A DNA stretch of 64,000 nucleotides, from assembly GCF_030070105.1 (NCBI RefSeq), contig NZ_JASJOO010000003.1, positions 1,163,155 through 1,227,154 of the forward strand. Reading direction: 5' to 3'. This document shows, one piece after another, positions 18,094 through 26,944 of this stretch. The stretch comes from Bermanella sp. WJH001. GTDB lineage: Bacteria; Pseudomonadota; Gammaproteobacteria; Pseudomonadales; Oceanobacteraceae. Position numbers and translations under genes: made by a program. The notes under the pieces are model-generated. The model was not told where the DNA came from, ran no database searches, and was given only the letters and a program-made list of their open reading frames with translations. Numbering within the stretch: position 1 is the stretch's first letter; each line of letters starts with the position of its first letter.

Positions 18094-19321
18094 GTAATTC
18101 CTTTTTATAAAATTTAATATTATTCGTAAGGTTTGCTCCGCTAACTTTACTAGACCACCAAGCCATCATAACTCTGCGTCTTTCAACGTATTCAGCGCGA
18201 TTATAAGCGGCCCTTACTTCGTTCTTATCCACATGAGCCAGTGCTGCCTCAATCACATCATGGTCAAAGCCTGCTTCGTTTAGCGTGGTGCTGGCCAGTG
18301 CGCGCATACCATGGGCTACCATCTTATCTTTGTAGCCGTGACGCTTTAGAACCGTGTTTGCGGTGCTTTCGTTTAGGTGTTTGCTCTTAGTTCTGGCTGA
18401 GTGAAAGACATGCTCATAATGACCGGTAAGCGGCTTTATGTGCTCTAGGATGGCCAAGGCTTCATCAGATAGTGGGACAGTATGGGGCTTTTTCTTTTTC
18501 ATGCGCTCTGCTGGGATGTGCCAAAGCTTGTTTTCAAAATCTATTTCGTCCCATTTGCTGCCTGCTGCTTCGCTGGGTCTTACCATTGTGTGAAGTTGCC
18601 AGAATATAAGAGAGCGGGTTAGTGGCTGGATATTGGCGTTTTTTATTGCCGTAGTGAATTCAGATAAATCTTCAGGTCGAATGGTTGGGTAGTGTGTTTT
18701 AGATGGGGCTTTAAAGGCTTTGGTTATGCCTGCTAATGGGTTGTTGTCACATAGCCCAGTATTAACGGCATAGTTCATCACTTCGTTAATGCGTTGGCAT
18801 AGGCGCTTAACCAGATCATGGCTACCGTTTTTGTGTATGGGTTGGAAGGTATCTATGATAAGTGAGGCTTTTAGCTTGTGTATTGGATATTTGCCTAGTT
18901 TTGGGAATATATGAAGCTCAAAAGAGCGGTAAATATCTAGGGCATGATCTAGGCTGACTTGGCTTTTCTTAACTTCTAGCCAGTTGTCCGTCACAAATTT
19001 AAGTGTGTTTTCATGAGCCGCTTTCTGTTGCTGCTGGTGGCTGTCTTTGTATTCTTTGGGGTCGATTTCTCGAGTAAGCAGCTCTCTTGCTTCTGATCTA
19101 AGCTCTCTGGCTCTGGATAGGCTTACATCAGGATAAGAGCCAAAACCTAAATTGGCGCGTTTCTTTGTATAGGGGCGGTAGTAGTTGAATAGCCAAAGCT
19201 TTGAGCCATTGGGCTTGATTCTGAGCATTAAGCCGTTGCCATCAGCAAGGTTGTATTCCTTCTCCTTGGGCTTGGCTTGTTTGATCTGCTTATCGGTAAG
19301 CGGTTTGGTTAGTCTGGCCAT
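18077..19321 (-). CDS. Tyrosine-recombinase integrase (P4/CP4-57 type)
   Basis: 414 aa. The N-terminal DUF4102-type arm-binding domain (LTDKQIKQAKPKEKEYNLAD, GLMLRIKPNGSKLWLFNY) is followed by a SAM-like core and the catalytic domain. Catalytic residues are visible: Arg in MVRPSEAAG, HGMRALASTTL (HxxR), ALAHVD (second His) and the Tyr in AAYNRAEY. It lies 165 bp inside the tmRNA 3' end and reads away from it, the usual arrangement for an integrase using ssrA as attB. It should mediate integration and, with AlpA, excision. Confidence 0.95.
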   Translation of the reverse strand: MARLTKPLTDKQIKQAKPKEKEYNLADGNGLMLRIKPNGSKLWLFNYYRPYTKKRANLGFGSYPDVSLSRARELRSEARELLTREIDPKEYKDSHQQQQKAAHENTLKFVTDNWLEVKKSQVSLDHALDIYRSFELHIFPKLGKYPIHKLKASLIIDTFQPIHKNGSHDLVKRLCQRINEVMNYAVNTGLCDNNPLAGITKAFKAPSKTHYPTIRPEDLSEFTTAIKNANIQPLTRSLIFWQLHTMVRPSEAAGSKWDEIDFENKLWHIPAERMKKKKPHTVPLSDEALAILEHIKPLTGHYEHVFHSARTKSKHLNESTANTVLKRHGYKDKMVAHGMRALASTTLNEAGFDHDVIEAALAHVDKNEVRAAYNRAEYVERRRVMMAWWSSKVSGANLTNNIKFYKKELHEQAI

Positions 19322-19415
19322 TTTAGTAACACTAAGTCCGTTAAAATTAGTGGTGTTACTACGAGTGTTACTTAAAAGAGTGGATGTTACAAGTTTGCAT
19401 GGGATGGTAATGGAT

Positions 19416-19450
19416 ACAAAAAACCCGCTAAACCTAATGATTTAGCGGGT
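19416..19450 (-). terminator. Intrinsic terminator downstream of tmRNA
   Basis: On the minus strand ACCCGCTAAA and TTTAGCGGGT form a 10-bp stem followed by a T-run. It was presumably brought in by the element and now terminates ssrA. Confidence 0.75.
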
Positions 19451-19485
19451 CTTTGATGGTTTTAGATGTTCTTAAAACCTGATTT

Positions 19486-19843
19486 TGGTGGAGACGGCGG
19501 GGTTCGAACCCGCGTCCGCCAACACTCCCCTATCAGCTCTACATGTTTAGTCACTCTACTAGATTAACCCATCACGGCCCGAGAGACAGGGCGTTTAGGG
19601 CGAGCCTAATACTATTTAGCAGTTTGGCCTTAGGCGAGCCTCCCGTGCGAGCTTATGCTGCGATGCCCTCGTTGTCTGTCCATAAGCATCCAGACTCGGA
19701 GGTTAGCGGGCAATTAAGCCGCTAGTGCGTAGTTTTCGTCGTTTGCGACTATTTAAATGTACAACGGGGATTTAGGTGATCGTTATACCCTCACCACATG
19801 CACCTCAAGCTTCATCATCGGCGTCGAATCCAAAATCGTCCCC
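19486..19843 (-). ncRNA. ssrA: Transfer-messenger RNA
   Basis: 358 nt. The 5' end GGGGACGATTTTGGATTCGACG and the 3' end with T-loop GTTCGAACCC, closing helix and encoded CCA form the tRNA-like domain. The tag frame on the minus strand (19746-19714) reads ANDENYALAA then stop, the classical proteobacterial degradation tag. The RNA rescues stalled ribosomes together with SmpB, whose gene is 1.5 kb away on the same strand. The extreme 3' end is the integration site of the neighbouring element and has been restored intact. Confidence 0.97.
19714..19746 (-). other. tmRNA tag reading frame (ANDENYALAA)
   Basis: GCA-resume frame coding ten residues followed by TAA. It marks proteins for ClpXP/ClpAP degradation. 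Confidence 0.93.
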
Positions 19844-19864
19844 AAAAGCTCTTTGGTTACAGGA

Positions 19865-19893
19865 ATTGTATGCCTCTATAGAGGGGAATACAA
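19865..19893 (-). promoter_or_regulatory. Candidate sigma-70 promoter of ssrA
   Basis: On the minus strand TTGTAT (-35) and TACAAT (-10) are separated by exactly 17 bp. They lie 21 nt before the mature 5' end, consistent with a precursor trimmed at the 5' end by RNase P. Confidence 0.6.
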
Positions 19894-20112
19894 GGTAACA
19901 GCTTGATGTGTAGAGGGTTTTTATAAAAATACCTGACGGCATCAAGCTCGCTACTCGGCCTTTTATGGTTGTTACGGTTATAAAAAAGAAGCCTGATAGT
20001 TAAAACTGACTAATTAATCAATTTTTACAAAAAGATTACTGATTTACCTTTGCAGCTTCTATAGAATGCCGACCTTTTATTTGACCTTGTGGTCAGGTAG
20101 TTCTATTTGAAT

Positions 20113-21288
20113 ATGAACTTTGGTGAATATATGCAATTTACTTATGCTGTAGGGCGCGCATTGCCTTTGGTAATTGCTGCGGCAATGACGTCTGGCGTAT
20201 CTCATGCGGCAGAACAAACGGACTTAGAAAATCGAGTTGAGGCGCTAGAGAAGGTCCAAATCACAGGTAGCTACCGTATGAACTATACGGTTCAAGATTG
20301 GAATGAGCGCCAAGAAGACCGTGGTGGTGACTTTCGTTTTAACCAGTTAAACCTAGGTGTTGAAACTGAGAAAAACGGTGTGCGTTTGTCTGCACAGTAC
20401 CGTATGTATGACAATAGTAATCCTTCTATGATTCACCATTTGTACTTTGCCACCGATATTGATGATCAGTCTGAAGTACAAGTGGGTATCACTAAGGTGC
20501 CATTTGGTATTCAGCCGTATGAGTCTCACAATGATTGGGGTGATAACGCCTTGTTCATGGGTTTTAACGATGATTATGATGCGGGTATTAAATACATTAC
20601 TCAGCGTGATGCGTTAAATGTGCAAGTGGCTTATTTCTCAAATGGTGATACTAAACCAACAGATGCTGAACGTTTTTCCGCTGACCTAGTCAGCTCAGCA
20701 GGCCAAGCGAATGAAGAAGCTCACCAATTAAATGTGCACACCAGCTATAAAGTAGGTGGCAGTGAGTTTGGTGGTTCTGTTCAGCTAACAGGTTTATATA
20801 ACTCTGAAACCAAACAAATGGGTGATGCTTGGGCGGCGGCTGTTTTCTTAAACGGTAAATACGATGCCTTAGGCGTGCAACTACAAGCGGGTCGTTATGA
20901 ATACAACCCTGAAAACCCTGTTGGTGTCAGTGAAGACTCGATTCAAATGGGTGCCTTTGGTGCGACTTACCAAGTGGCAGCAAAAGCCAACATGTATGTA
21001 GCGAACTTCCATTATGACTTGCCTTATAAAGGCGGTATTGTGGACTTAGTGCGTGTATACAGTGATTACAACTTAATCGACAAAGATGCATCTCGCTTTA
21101 AAGATTCACACATCCACACTGTGGGTATGATGATCGCGACGGGTGATCTTTATACGTTTGTTGATATTACCTCAGGTAAAAATGCATTATTTGTAGGCGA
21201 GGGTGATTATGTGAACGCACTTGCAGCAGGTGATGGCATTGATGAGTGGAAGCGTTTCCTAAACATTCAGTTTGGTTACTACTTCTAA
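20113..21288 (+). CDS. Outer-membrane porin
   Basis: 391 aa from the ATG at 20113. A second ATG at 20131 gives a cleaner signal peptide (MQFTYAVGRALPLVIAAAM, cleavage after SHA-A), so the start is uncertain. A short coiled-coil (EQTDLENRVEALEKVQ) precedes a barrel with aromatic-rich alternating strands (VRLSAQYRMYDN, QVGITKVPFGIQPYESHNDWGDN, LQAGRYEYN). It ends FLNIQFGYYF with the terminal Phe needed for BAM recognition. It resembles porins of the OprO/phosphate-selective group, but the substrate is unknown. Confidence 0.75.
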   Translation: MNFGEYMQFTYAVGRALPLVIAAAMTSGVSHAAEQTDLENRVEALEKVQITGSYRMNYTVQDWNERQEDRGGDFRFNQLNLGVETEKNGVRLSAQYRMYDNSNPSMIHHLYFATDIDDQSEVQVGITKVPFGIQPYESHNDWGDNALFMGFNDDYDAGIKYITQRDALNVQVAYFSNGDTKPTDAERFSADLVSSAGQANEEAHQLNVHTSYKVGGSEFGGSVQLTGLYNSETKQMGDAWAAAVFLNGKYDALGVQLQAGRYEYNPENPVGVSEDSIQMGAFGATYQVAAKANMYVANFHYDLPYKGGIVDLVRVYSDYNLIDKDASRFKDSHIHTVGMMIATGDLYTFVDITSGKNALFVGEGDYVNALAAGDGIDEWKRFLNIQFGYYF

Positions 21289-21293
21289 CCAAT

Positions 21294-21331
21294 AAAAAAG
21301 CCCAAGTATTATTTGATACTTGGGCTTTTTG
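21294..21331. terminator. Bidirectional terminator between porin and smpB
   Basis: GCCCAAGTAT/ATACTTGGGC stem with an A-tract before it and a T-run after it. Confidence 0.85.
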
Positions 21332-21374
21332 TTAACTGATGAAACGAGTTAGGCAAGGGTAAAAGATTTAACAA

Positions 21375-21860
21375 TTAGCGTACATTGTGTTTCATGATAC
21401 GTTCTTTTTGTTTGTTCCAATCTTTTTGTTTATCAGACTCACGTTTATCGTGGGCTTGTTTACCTTTACCTAGGGCAATTTTGCATTTTACATACGGGCC
21501 TTTCCAGTACATTTCTAAGGCAACCAAGGTGTAGCCTTTTGCATTTGCGGCCATTTCGAACTTGTCGATTTCTTTGCGTTTAAGCAGGAGCTTTCGATTT
21601 CGTCTGGGATCGCAGATTACGTGTGTACTGGCAGTATTAAGTGGTGTGATATTGGCACCGTGAAGCCATGCTTCACCTTGGTGTATCACCACAAAAGCAT
21701 CCACAAGCTGGGCTTTGCCCGCACGGATACTTTTTACTTCCCAACCTAATAATGCAACGCCGCATTCGGTTTTATCATCAAGCAAATAGTCGTGACGCGC
21801 ACGTCTGTTTTCACAAATGCTTGAACTGCTGTTTTTGGATTTTTTATTACTCTTAGCCAT
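21375..21860 (-). CDS. smpB: tmRNA-binding protein SmpB
   Basis: 161 aa, typical length. It binds the tRNA-like domain of tmRNA and delivers it to stalled ribosomes. Family blocks are present: NRRARHDYLLDDKTECGVALLGWEVKSIRAGKAQL, DAFVVIHQGEAWLHGANI, RNRKLLLKRKEI, and the basic C-terminal tail KGKQAHDKRESDKQKDWNKQKERIMK, which enters the ribosomal mRNA channel. It sits near ssrA, separated by the porin gene. Confidence 0.97.
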   Translation of the reverse strand: MAKSNKKSKNSSSSICENRRARHDYLLDDKTECGVALLGWEVKSIRAGKAQLVDAFVVIHQGEAWLHGANITPLNTASTHVICDPRRNRKLLLKRKEIDKFEMAANAKGYTLVALEMYWKGPYVKCKIALGKGKQAHDKRESDKQKDWNKQKERIMKHNVR

Positions 21861-22028
21861 GGCAGCGATTATAGGGGCGAATTCGCCAAAAAGATACGCG
21901 ATAAATTAGGGATTCAATTGGTTTTTTAAGGTTATTTGAGCCAATTAAAATCATGGTGATGGATTCCCTTGAGATAGCACTCATAATTACAGACAATAAC
22001 ATCAATATATATACACACAGGAAGACAC

Positions 22029-23381
22029 ATGGCTGAGCAAAAGAGCATTCATGGTTTATGGCGTAGCCGCTGGCTATTTATTTTAGCGGCCACTGGTTCT
22101 GCAGTGGGCTTGGGTAATATCTGGAAATTTCCCTATATCACAGGCGAAAATGGTGGCGGTGCTTTTGTACTGGTCTATTTGGCGTGTATCTGTGTGATTG
22201 GTATACCAGTGATGATCGCTGAGGTGACACTGGGTCGTCTTGGGCGTCAAAGCCCGATCAATACCATGCATGCTTTGGTGAAAGATCAAAATGCAGCCAA
22301 GTTCTGGGGCGGCATTGGCTGGATGGGTGCTGTTTCAGGTTTCTTAATTCTTTCCTTTTATTCTGTGATCGCAGGTTGGTCTTTGGCCTACATTTTCCGT
22401 ATGGCCGGCGGTGCGTTTGATGGTGCAACCGCGCAAAGCGTAGGCACTATTTTTGGCGATCTACTTGGCAACCCAGAAGCGTTATTAGGCTGGCATACCA
22501 TTTTTATGGTGTTAACAATTGGTATTGTTGCTCGTGGTGTGAACAAAGGTTTAGAGCGCTCTATTAGCATACTTATGCCATTGTTATTTTTAATCTTGGT
22601 GGTTTTATTAGGCTACTCCATGAGCACAGAAGGCTTTGGTGCGGCTTTTAACTTCTTATTTAGCTTTGATTTTTCTAAGATCACAGCAGAAAGTATTGTG
22701 GTTGCGCTTGGTCATGCGTTCTTCACTTTGAGTTTAGGTATGGGCGCAATCATGGCATACGGTGCTTACATGCCTAAAAGTGCATCGGTTGGTAAAACCG
22801 TTTTAACCGTTGCGTTTCTTGATACCTTGATTGCGTTAGTGGCTGGTTTGGTTATCTTCCCAATTGTATTTAGTAATGGCTTAGAAGCGGGTGCTGGTCC
22901 AGGTTTGTTATTCCAAACCTTACCATTAGCGTTCTCTCAGATGCCTGCTGGCACTGTTTTTGGTACCTTGTTCTTCTTACTTGTGGCATTTGCTGCTTTA
23001 AGTTCTGCTATTTCCTTGGGTGAGCCGGTAGTTGCTTGGGCCGTTGAAAGTAAAGGCATGAGCCGTGTGGCGGCAGCCACTTGGATTGGTATTGTGATTT
23101 GGTTATTAGGTGTCGGCACCATCCTGTCGTTCAATCTTTGGGCTGACTTTAAAATCTTTGGACGCACAATCTTTGATAACCTTGATTTCCTCACGGCCAA
23201 TATCTTGCTGCCACTAGGTGGATTATTGATCGCAATCTTTGTTGGCTGGGTCATGCACAAACAAGACGTGGCAGATGAAGTGAAAATGGAGTCGCCGTTT
23301 ATGTATAATGTTTGGCGTTTCTTAGTGAAGTTTGTTGCTCCGGTGGCTGTGGCCATCGTGCTAATAAACGGATTGATTTAG
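22029..23381 (+). CDS. Sodium-dependent transporter, NSS/SNF family
   Basis: 450 aa, about 11-12 membrane segments. The TM1 signature GSAVGLGNIWKFPY (residues 23-36, the Na/substrate site in LeuT) and GENGGGAFVLVYL are diagnostic. TM6 SLGMGAIMAYGAY is also typical. It probably imports an amino acid or related small solute with Na+, and the substrate cannot be inferred. CAGGAAGAC precedes the ATG. The gene is followed by ratA after 14 bp. Confidence 0.93.
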   Translation: MAEQKSIHGLWRSRWLFILAATGSAVGLGNIWKFPYITGENGGGAFVLVYLACICVIGIPVMIAEVTLGRLGRQSPINTMHALVKDQNAAKFWGGIGWMGAVSGFLILSFYSVIAGWSLAYIFRMAGGAFDGATAQSVGTIFGDLLGNPEALLGWHTIFMVLTIGIVARGVNKGLERSISILMPLLFLILVVLLGYSMSTEGFGAAFNFLFSFDFSKITAESIVVALGHAFFTLSLGMGAIMAYGAYMPKSASVGKTVLTVAFLDTLIALVAGLVIFPIVFSNGLEAGAGPGLLFQTLPLAFSQMPAGTVFGTLFFLLVAFAALSSAISLGEPVVAWAVESKGMSRVAAATWIGIVIWLLGVGTILSFNLWADFKIFGRTIFDNLDFLTANILLPLGGLLIAIFVGWVMHKQDVADEVKMESPFMYNVWRFLVKFVAPVAVAIVLINGLI

Positions 23382-23395
23382 TTTTAAGGTACTTT

Positions 23396-23830
23396 ATGGC
23401 CCACATTGAACGTTCAGCGCTGGTTATGCACAGCGCTGAGCGCATGTTCGCATTAGTGTGTGATGTGCAATCTTATCCACAATTTTTGCCTTGGTGTGTG
23501 GGCAGCCATTTAATCTCTGAAACAGAGACTGAATTAGTAGCTGGCATGACCATTAAAAAAGGTGGAATCGAGCAAACCTTTACCACTCGTAATCAAAAAC
23601 TTGCCCCACAGTGGATGACGATGGAGCTAGTGGATGGGCCATTTACTCAACTAAACGGTAAATTTACCTTCAAGCCTTTAAATGAAGATGCCTGTAAGGT
23701 GGTATTAGAATTGGACTTTGAGGTGGCAGGTAAAATATTATCTCTCACCCTAAGCCCCATTTTTAAACAAGCCGCGAATACCATGGTGGATGCATTTGTT
23801 CAGCGCGCCGATGCAGTATACGGAGTGTAA
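23396..23830 (+). CDS. ratA: RatA/Coq10-type START-domain protein
   Basis: 144 aa from the ATG at 23396, with AAGG 7 nt upstream. The frame extends further 5' inside the transporter, but this start matches the family. Motifs are HIERSALVMHSAERMFALVCDVQSYPQFLPWC and the C-terminal LSPIFKQAANTMVDAFVQRA of the polyketide-cyclase/Coq10 family. E. coli RatA was described as blocking 70S assembly. Relatives bind ubiquinone, so the physiological role is debated. It is followed 1 nt later by rnfH, the usual ratA-ratB pair beside smpB and bamE. Confidence 0.9.
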   Translation: MAHIERSALVMHSAERMFALVCDVQSYPQFLPWCVGSHLISETETELVAGMTIKKGGIEQTFTTRNQKLAPQWMTMELVDGPFTQLNGKFTFKPLNEDACKVVLELDFEVAGKILSLTLSPIFKQAANTMVDAFVQRADAVYGV

Positions 23831-23831
23831 T

Positions 23832-24128
23832 ATGTCACAAATACGAGTAGAGGTTGCTTACGCAACTCCAGAAAAACAACGCATTATTGCCCTTGATGTT
23901 GAGCAAGGCTGCACCGTTTTCCAAGCGGCACAGCAATCAGGTATTTGTGACGTGTTCCCTGAAATTGTATTGGATGAAGCAAAGATGGGGATTTTTGGTA
24001 AAGCAGTTCGTAGTCCAAAAGACGAGTTACTTAAAGAGGCGGATCGTGTCGAAATATACCGCCCATTAATCATTGACCCTAAAGCCGCACGCGCAAACCG
24101 AGCAGCCAAAGCGGCTAAAAAAGTATAG
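23832..24128 (+). CDS. rnfH: RnfH (RatB) family ubiquitin-fold protein
   Basis: 98 aa. Beta-grasp pattern: IRVEVAYATPEKQRIIALDVEQGCTVFQAAQQSGI, then EIVLDEAKMGIFGKAV, ending in DRVEIYRPLIIDPKAARANRA. The last block is the family signature. It is the partner gene of ratA, starting one base after its stop, so translation is probably coupled. Its molecular role is not firmly established. Confidence 0.93.
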   Translation: MSQIRVEVAYATPEKQRIIALDVEQGCTVFQAAQQSGICDVFPEIVLDEAKMGIFGKAVRSPKDELLKEADRVEIYRPLIIDPKAARANRAAKAAKKV

Positions 24129-24146
24129 CTGTATAAATTACAGACA

Positions 24147-24174
24147 ATAAAAAAGGCCCTATGGGCCTTTTTTA
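24147..24174. terminator. Bidirectional terminator between rnfH and bamE
   Basis: AAAAAAGGCCC-tat-GGGCCTTTTTT palindrome shared by the convergent genes. Confidence 0.85.
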
Positions 24175-24189
24175 TTGGAAGTTTGAAAG

Positions 24190-24561
24190 CTAATCGCCAA
24201 ATACTTTCACCGGCTTGTCTTCGTCTTTTTGTAACTCTGGAGCCGTTGATTCAGGTAATTGCCCTTCAAAATGACTGTATTTTTGCGCGTTATCGAAGTG
24301 CACACGAATGTGGTATTGCTTGATCTCATCTTCGCGGCGCTCAGTTCGATAGGTGTAGTCCCAAAAACGAGTACTGAAAGTATCCTTTAGCACTGGGTTG
24401 CCCATAATATAAGCAACTTGGCCTTTATTCATGCCGGGTTTAAGCTTATCAAGCATGTCTTGTGTGACAATATTGCCTTGCTGAACATTCAGCTTGTAGA
24501 CCTGCATGGAGCAAGCGCTTAAGAATAATAAAACTGTGGCTGTGATAATAAATCGAAACAT
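24190..24561 (-). CDS. bamE: Outer-membrane assembly lipoprotein BamE
   Basis: 123 aa. Signal MFRFIITATVLLFLSAC with lipobox LSAC. The mature part has the SmpA/OmlA fold: VQQGNIVTQDMLDKLKPGMNKGQVAYIMGNPVLKDTFSTRFWDYTY. Residues GMxKxQVxxxxGxP and the WDY strand are hallmarks. It is the periplasmic-face subunit of the BAM complex that inserts beta-barrels. It is divergent from fur, as in many gammaproteobacteria. Confidence 0.95.
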   Translation of the reverse strand: MFRFIITATVLLFLSACSMQVYKLNVQQGNIVTQDMLDKLKPGMNKGQVAYIMGNPVLKDTFSTRFWDYTYRTERREDEIKQYHIRVHFDNAQKYSHFEGQLPESTAPELQKDEDKPVKVFGD

Positions 24562-24639
24562 GTAGAATAACCGTCACTTAAAAGTTGAATGCATAATACC
24601 TGAAGTTGCGTTGCTCGCAACGACCAAAGAGTTTATCCC

Positions 24640-25053
24640 ATGGCAGATGAAAACATAGAATTACGCAAAGCAGGTCTTAAAGTGACACTGCCTCGAGTAA
24701 AAATACTGCAAATACTTGAAGCAGCGTCCGAACCTCACATGAGCGCAGAAGATGTATACAAGGCATTAATGGATGCCGATGAAGAAGTGGGCTTAGCCAC
24801 GGTTTACCGTGTATTGACCCAATTTGAAAGTGCAGGCCTTGTGGAGCGTCATAACTTTGATGGCGGCCACAGTGTATTTGAGCTTGATCGTGGCGATCAC
24901 CATGATCACATGGTGTGCGTGAAAACAGGCCAAGTAATTGAGTTCATGAATGAAGAGATCGAAAAACTTCAGCACCAAATTGCAGAAGAATACGGTTACG
25001 ACTTAGTCGAGCACAATCTTGTATTGTACGTACGACCAAAAGGCGAAAAGTAA
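24640..25053 (+). CDS. fur: Ferric uptake regulator Fur
   Basis: 137 aa. Winged helix LRKAGLKVTLPRVKILQILE, followed by EVGLATVYRVLTQFESAGLV and the metal-binding HNFDGGHSVFELDRGDHHDHMVC. Only one Cys of the first CxxC is present (VCVKT) and the C-terminal Cys pair is absent, as in Pseudomonas-type Fur rather than the enterobacterial form. It represses iron-uptake genes with Fe2+ as co-repressor. A likely target promoter is at 63266-63294. A small hairpin GTTGCG/CGCAAC (24605-24621) lies just upstream. Confidence 0.96.
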   Translation: MADENIELRKAGLKVTLPRVKILQILEAASEPHMSAEDVYKALMDADEEVGLATVYRVLTQFESAGLVERHNFDGGHSVFELDRGDHHDHMVCVKTGQVIEFMNEEIEKLQHQIAEEYGYDLVEHNLVLYVRPKGEK

Positions 25054-25075
25054 GCCAAGCGCTTCCTTTAACCAT

Positions 25076-25103
25076 AAAAAAGCCAGCTATGCTGGCTTTT
25101 TTT
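25076..25103 (+). terminator. Intrinsic terminator of fur
   Basis: AAAAAGCCAGC-tat-GCTGGCTTTTTTT. The 150 bp beyond it to recN contains two further imperfect hairpins (GGCAACCCC region around 25188-25216) without a recognisable family. Confidence 0.85.
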
Positions 25104-25260
25104 ATGGTTGTATATTTGTTATTTAAGTGAATTAATGAACGTTTAAATAATGCCCGCCTTACTCATTCCTTTGAGTATTGGCAGGCTACGGCAAGTCCTA
25201 GCTGGGGTTGCCGTTTTCCCGTCCTTGGGTTCTCCGTCCACACAGAGTCTGTTGTGCAGC

Positions 25261-26934
25261 CTAAGCTTGCGCTGCCATTAACATATCTTTAGCGTGGGCA
25301 AGGGTTAGGTCACTGATCTCTAGCCCTCCCATCATGCGCGCTAATTCTTGTTGTCTTTGAGCACTATCCAGTATGCGAATTTGAGTGCGTGTTTGTTGTT
25401 TGCCACTGAGTTTATTAACTAACAAATGTTGATGGGCTAATGCTGCCACTTGAGGTTGGTGAGTCACACTGATCACTTGTTTTGTACTGCCTAGTTGTTT
25501 CAGTAGTCGACCCATGCGCTCAGCGGTGGCACCGCCAACACCCACATCAATTTCATCAAAAATAAGGGTATCCGGCCCTTGTTGAATCAGAATTTGTAAC
25601 GCCAAGCTAATGCGTGACAACTCACCACCAGATGCCACTTTTTGCAGCGGCTGCATGGATTGTCCTGGGTTAAAGCTGACCAATAATTGAATATGATCCG
25701 CACCGTGTTTGCTGGCTTTGTGCATAGGCTGGGGGTCCACTTCAAATTGAATCTGCGCCTTATCAAGGGACAATTGCTTTAACAGTTTGAGTAACTCAGA
25801 ACGTAGCTTTTCAGCGGTTTTTTTACGGGCACAGCTTAAGTTGTTGCTGTGACCGCTGAACACTTGCTCGGCTTGCTCAAGGGCTATTATTAGCTCATCC
25901 AGTGATTGATCTTGGCCTTTTAGTTGGGCTAAGTCCTCAGCCAGTGACATGTGTAACTGGCTTAGCTCTTCTGGGCGTACTTTGTGTTTGCGGGCCAATT
26001 CATAGATGGCGTTTAAACGCTCTTCAACATGCAGTAGTTGTTCTGGGTTTATTTCAAAGTTATCAATGTAATTGGACAGTTCATGGGTGGCTTCGCCCAT
26101 AACAAGATAGGCTTGGTTGAGTAATTCATGGGCGCTAGCAAGGGCTGGGCTACTATCAATAAGTGGATCAAGTTTTTGCAACGCTTGTTGTACTGCTTGG
26201 TACGCATCTCCATGGTCATCGTCATTTTGGCATAAGTGCAAAGCTTGCTGTGCGCTTAATAAATGGGTTTCCGCATTGGCGAGGCGTTTTTGCTCAACCT
26301 CAAGGCTCTCTACTTCCCCGGGCTGAAGATCTAAAACATCCAGCTCTTGTACTTGGTATTCAAGCAATTGAATACGGGCAAGTGATTCATCACTTTGATT
26401 TTGTAACTGATCAACCCGCTGCTTTAGGTCTTGCCAGTGCTGGTAGCTGGTTTTTACATCCAATAGCAAGTCGCTGTAATGGCCGTAATTATCAAGTAGT
26501 TGGCGAGGGGCATCTTTGTGCAACAGCATTTGATGGGCATGCTGGCCGTGAATATCCAGCAGTTGCTGACCCAGTTCTTTTAATTGCTGAAGTGGTGCAG
26601 GGCGGCCATTAATATAGCCACGACTGCGCCCTTCATTGGTAATGATGCGGGATAAAATCAGCTGATCATTGTCTCCAGCCATGTCGTTATCGGCTAACCA
26701 TGTTTGCAATCTGGGTTTATTTCTTAATTCAAAGCAGGCGTAAATCTCGGCTTTGCTGGCACCGGGGCGCACATGTGTGCCTTCCGCTTTGCTGCCTGTG
26801 GCCAGTGATAATGCATCCAGCATAATGGATTTACCCGCACCGGTTTCGCCTGTCACGGCGCTAAAGCCTGATTTAAGATCAAGCTCAAGGGTGTCGACGA
26901 TGGTGAAGTCTTTAATTGAGATATGTGCCAGCAT
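25261..26934 (-). CDS. recN: DNA repair protein RecN
   Basis: 557 aa from the ATG at 26934 (MLAHISIKDF), the family's usual start. An in-frame ATG at 26958 would add eight residues. SMC-like ATPase: Walker A GETGAGKS near residue 35, central coiled-coil arms (about 150-380), C-terminal signature SGGELSRISLALQIL and Walker B TLIFDEIDVGVGG. It acts in recombinational double-strand-break repair and binds RecA filaments. Two LexA-box-like sequences overlap its upstream region, consistent with SOS control. Confidence 0.96.
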   Translation of the reverse strand: MLAHISIKDFTIVDTLELDLKSGFSAVTGETGAGKSIMLDALSLATGSKAEGTHVRPGASKAEIYACFELRNKPRLQTWLADNDMAGDNDQLILSRIITNEGRSRGYINGRPAPLQQLKELGQQLLDIHGQHAHQMLLHKDAPRQLLDNYGHYSDLLLDVKTSYQHWQDLKQRVDQLQNQSDESLARIQLLEYQVQELDVLDLQPGEVESLEVEQKRLANAETHLLSAQQALHLCQNDDDHGDAYQAVQQALQKLDPLIDSSPALASAHELLNQAYLVMGEATHELSNYIDNFEINPEQLLHVEERLNAIYELARKHKVRPEELSQLHMSLAEDLAQLKGQDQSLDELIIALEQAEQVFSGHSNNLSCARKKTAEKLRSELLKLLKQLSLDKAQIQFEVDPQPMHKASKHGADHIQLLVSFNPGQSMQPLQKVASGGELSRISLALQILIQQGPDTLIFDEIDVGVGGATAERMGRLLKQLGSTKQVISVTHQPQVAALAHQHLLVNKLSGKQQTRTQIRILDSAQRQQELARMMGGLEISDLTLAHAKDMLMAAQA

Positions 26935-26944
26935 GGTTAAATTT

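Larger units (their letters stand above)
14871..19486. mobile_element. Integrated mini-element at the 3' end of ssrA (CP4-57-like)
   Basis: About 4.6 kb bounded by TTTGGTGGGACGGCGGGG (14871-14888, imperfect att copy) and the intact tmRNA 3' end (TGGTGGAGACGGCGGGG at 19486-19502). All genes are on the minus strand, reading away from the tmRNA: tyrosine integrase, a frameshifted protein, AlpA-type regulator, small winged-helix-like protein, a possible short ORF, HUH-type Rep and a PH-domain protein. E. coli CP4-57 likewise sits in ssrA and carries alpA and yfjJ. No capsid, portal or terminase gene is present, so this is a satellite or plasmid-like element rather than a complete phage. Confidence 0.8.

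Noticed and set aside
25120..25260. Riboswitch or structured ncRNA between fur and recN
   Set aside because: Some short hairpins exist, but no known riboswitch, 6S or SRP core was recognised.
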